Positions 39,906 to 39,984 of a DNA stretch of 39,984 nt are shown here, piece after piece. Source of the stretch: Nocardioides speluncae (GTDB taxonomy: Bacteria > Actinomycetota > Actinomycetes > Propionibacteriales > Nocardioidaceae). The translations under genes and the position numbers were made by a program. The notes beneath the pieces are model-generated. The model did not search any database, was not told the origin of the DNA, and saw only the letters and a program-made list of their open reading frames with translations. The DNA is taken from positions 1-39,984 of the forward strand of contig NZ_QEOO01000046.1 of assembly GCF_003121585.1 (NCBI RefSeq), in the 5' to 3' direction. The first letter of the stretch is position 1. Each line of letters begins with the position of its first letter.

Positions 39906-39984
39906 TCAACGCAACAAGAGGTCTTGGATGGCCTCTGAGGGGCGAGCGTAGTCGAGGCGTTTGCGGGGCCTGTCGTTGAGTTCG
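39906..39984 (-). mobile_element. C-terminal end of IS30-family transposase (cut by window edge)
   Basis: The minus strand reads ELNDRPRKRLDYARPSEAIQ then DLLLR and a TGA stop at 39906-39908. The NDRPRK-LDYA-P-EA segment is the usual end of the IS30-family DDE transposase, just after the catalytic Glu region. Only 25 residues fall inside the window, so whether the element is intact is unknown. It is the one clear sign of mobile DNA here. Confidence 0.75.

Overview
The window is 40 kb of GC-rich, gene-dense chromosome from an actinobacterium. Frequent GTG/TTG starts, four-base ATGA/GTGA overlaps between co-directional genes, a clpS-DUF2017 pair, the mec-cysO-cysM sulfur-carrier operon and a SigE-family sigma factor all point to Actinomycetota. 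A Nocardioides-like member of the Nocardioidaceae is my best guess, but that is inference. The order pncB / clpS / DUF2017 / mec / cysO / cysM / ... / murI / metallo-beta-lactamase-fold protein / ... / rph / rdgB follows the Mycobacterium tuberculosis Rv1330c-Rv1341 neighbourhood, so the window is a conserved chromosomal backbone with lineage-specific genes inserted into it.

Layout. Positions 1-3.4 kb: an Lrp/AsnC regulator with a tiny coupled membrane protein, divergent from 4-hydroxyphenylpyruvate dioxygenase (tyrosine catabolism); then a DUF3303 protein, a 165-bp palindrome and a tryptophan-rich membrane protein. 3.4-8.3 kb: two related glycerophosphodiesterase-like genes, a berberine-bridge-type FAD oxidoreductase and a band-7 protein, all on the minus strand. 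8.4-11.1 kb: a tRNA-like hairpin cluster, a DUF1697 protein, and a TetR-DUF4873 operon divergent from an AurF-like di-iron oxygenase, with a clear operator between them. 11.1-13.0 kb: the NAD salvage pair pncB-pncA. 13.2-18.1 kb: clpS, DUF2017, a repeat-linker membrane protein, a Gfo/Idh/MocA oxidoreductase, a VOC protein and the mec-cysO-cysM operon. 18.1-25.7 kb: two tandem TrmB/LuxR-like regulators, a large secreted HExxH metalloprotease with thrombospondin type-3 repeats, a small membrane protein, a secreted phosphodiesterase-like protein and a secreted pyroglutamyl-peptidase-like protein whose catalytic Cys appears to be Ser. 25.8-27.4 kb: murI and a metallo-beta-lactamase-fold phosphodiesterase. 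27.5-32.0 kb: a two-component system divergent from an ABC exporter with duplicated permeases, with a 9-bp inverted repeat between them. 32.2-35.7 kb: an SGNH hydrolase, a SigE-type sigma factor with a partner membrane protein, then rph-rdgB. 35.7-40.0 kb: a BASS-family transporter, a Pro/Tyr-rich membrane protein, tRNA-Leu(UAG), a LysR regulator divergent from a RidA-like/NAD-dependent dehydrogenase pair, and the truncated end of an IS30-family transposase.

The most unusual material is intergenic. One hairpin family occurs twice, 24 kb apart, with near-identical 24-nt arms but unrelated 15-nt loops. A second family of about 80 bp also occurs twice, in opposite orientations. There are also a 165-bp palindrome between convergent genes, a nested hairpin near the left edge, and a 48-bp palindrome beside the IS30 remnant. 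No rRNA, CRISPR array, integrase or phage cluster was seen. The most system-like accessory block is the regulator pair plus secreted metalloprotease inserted after cysM.
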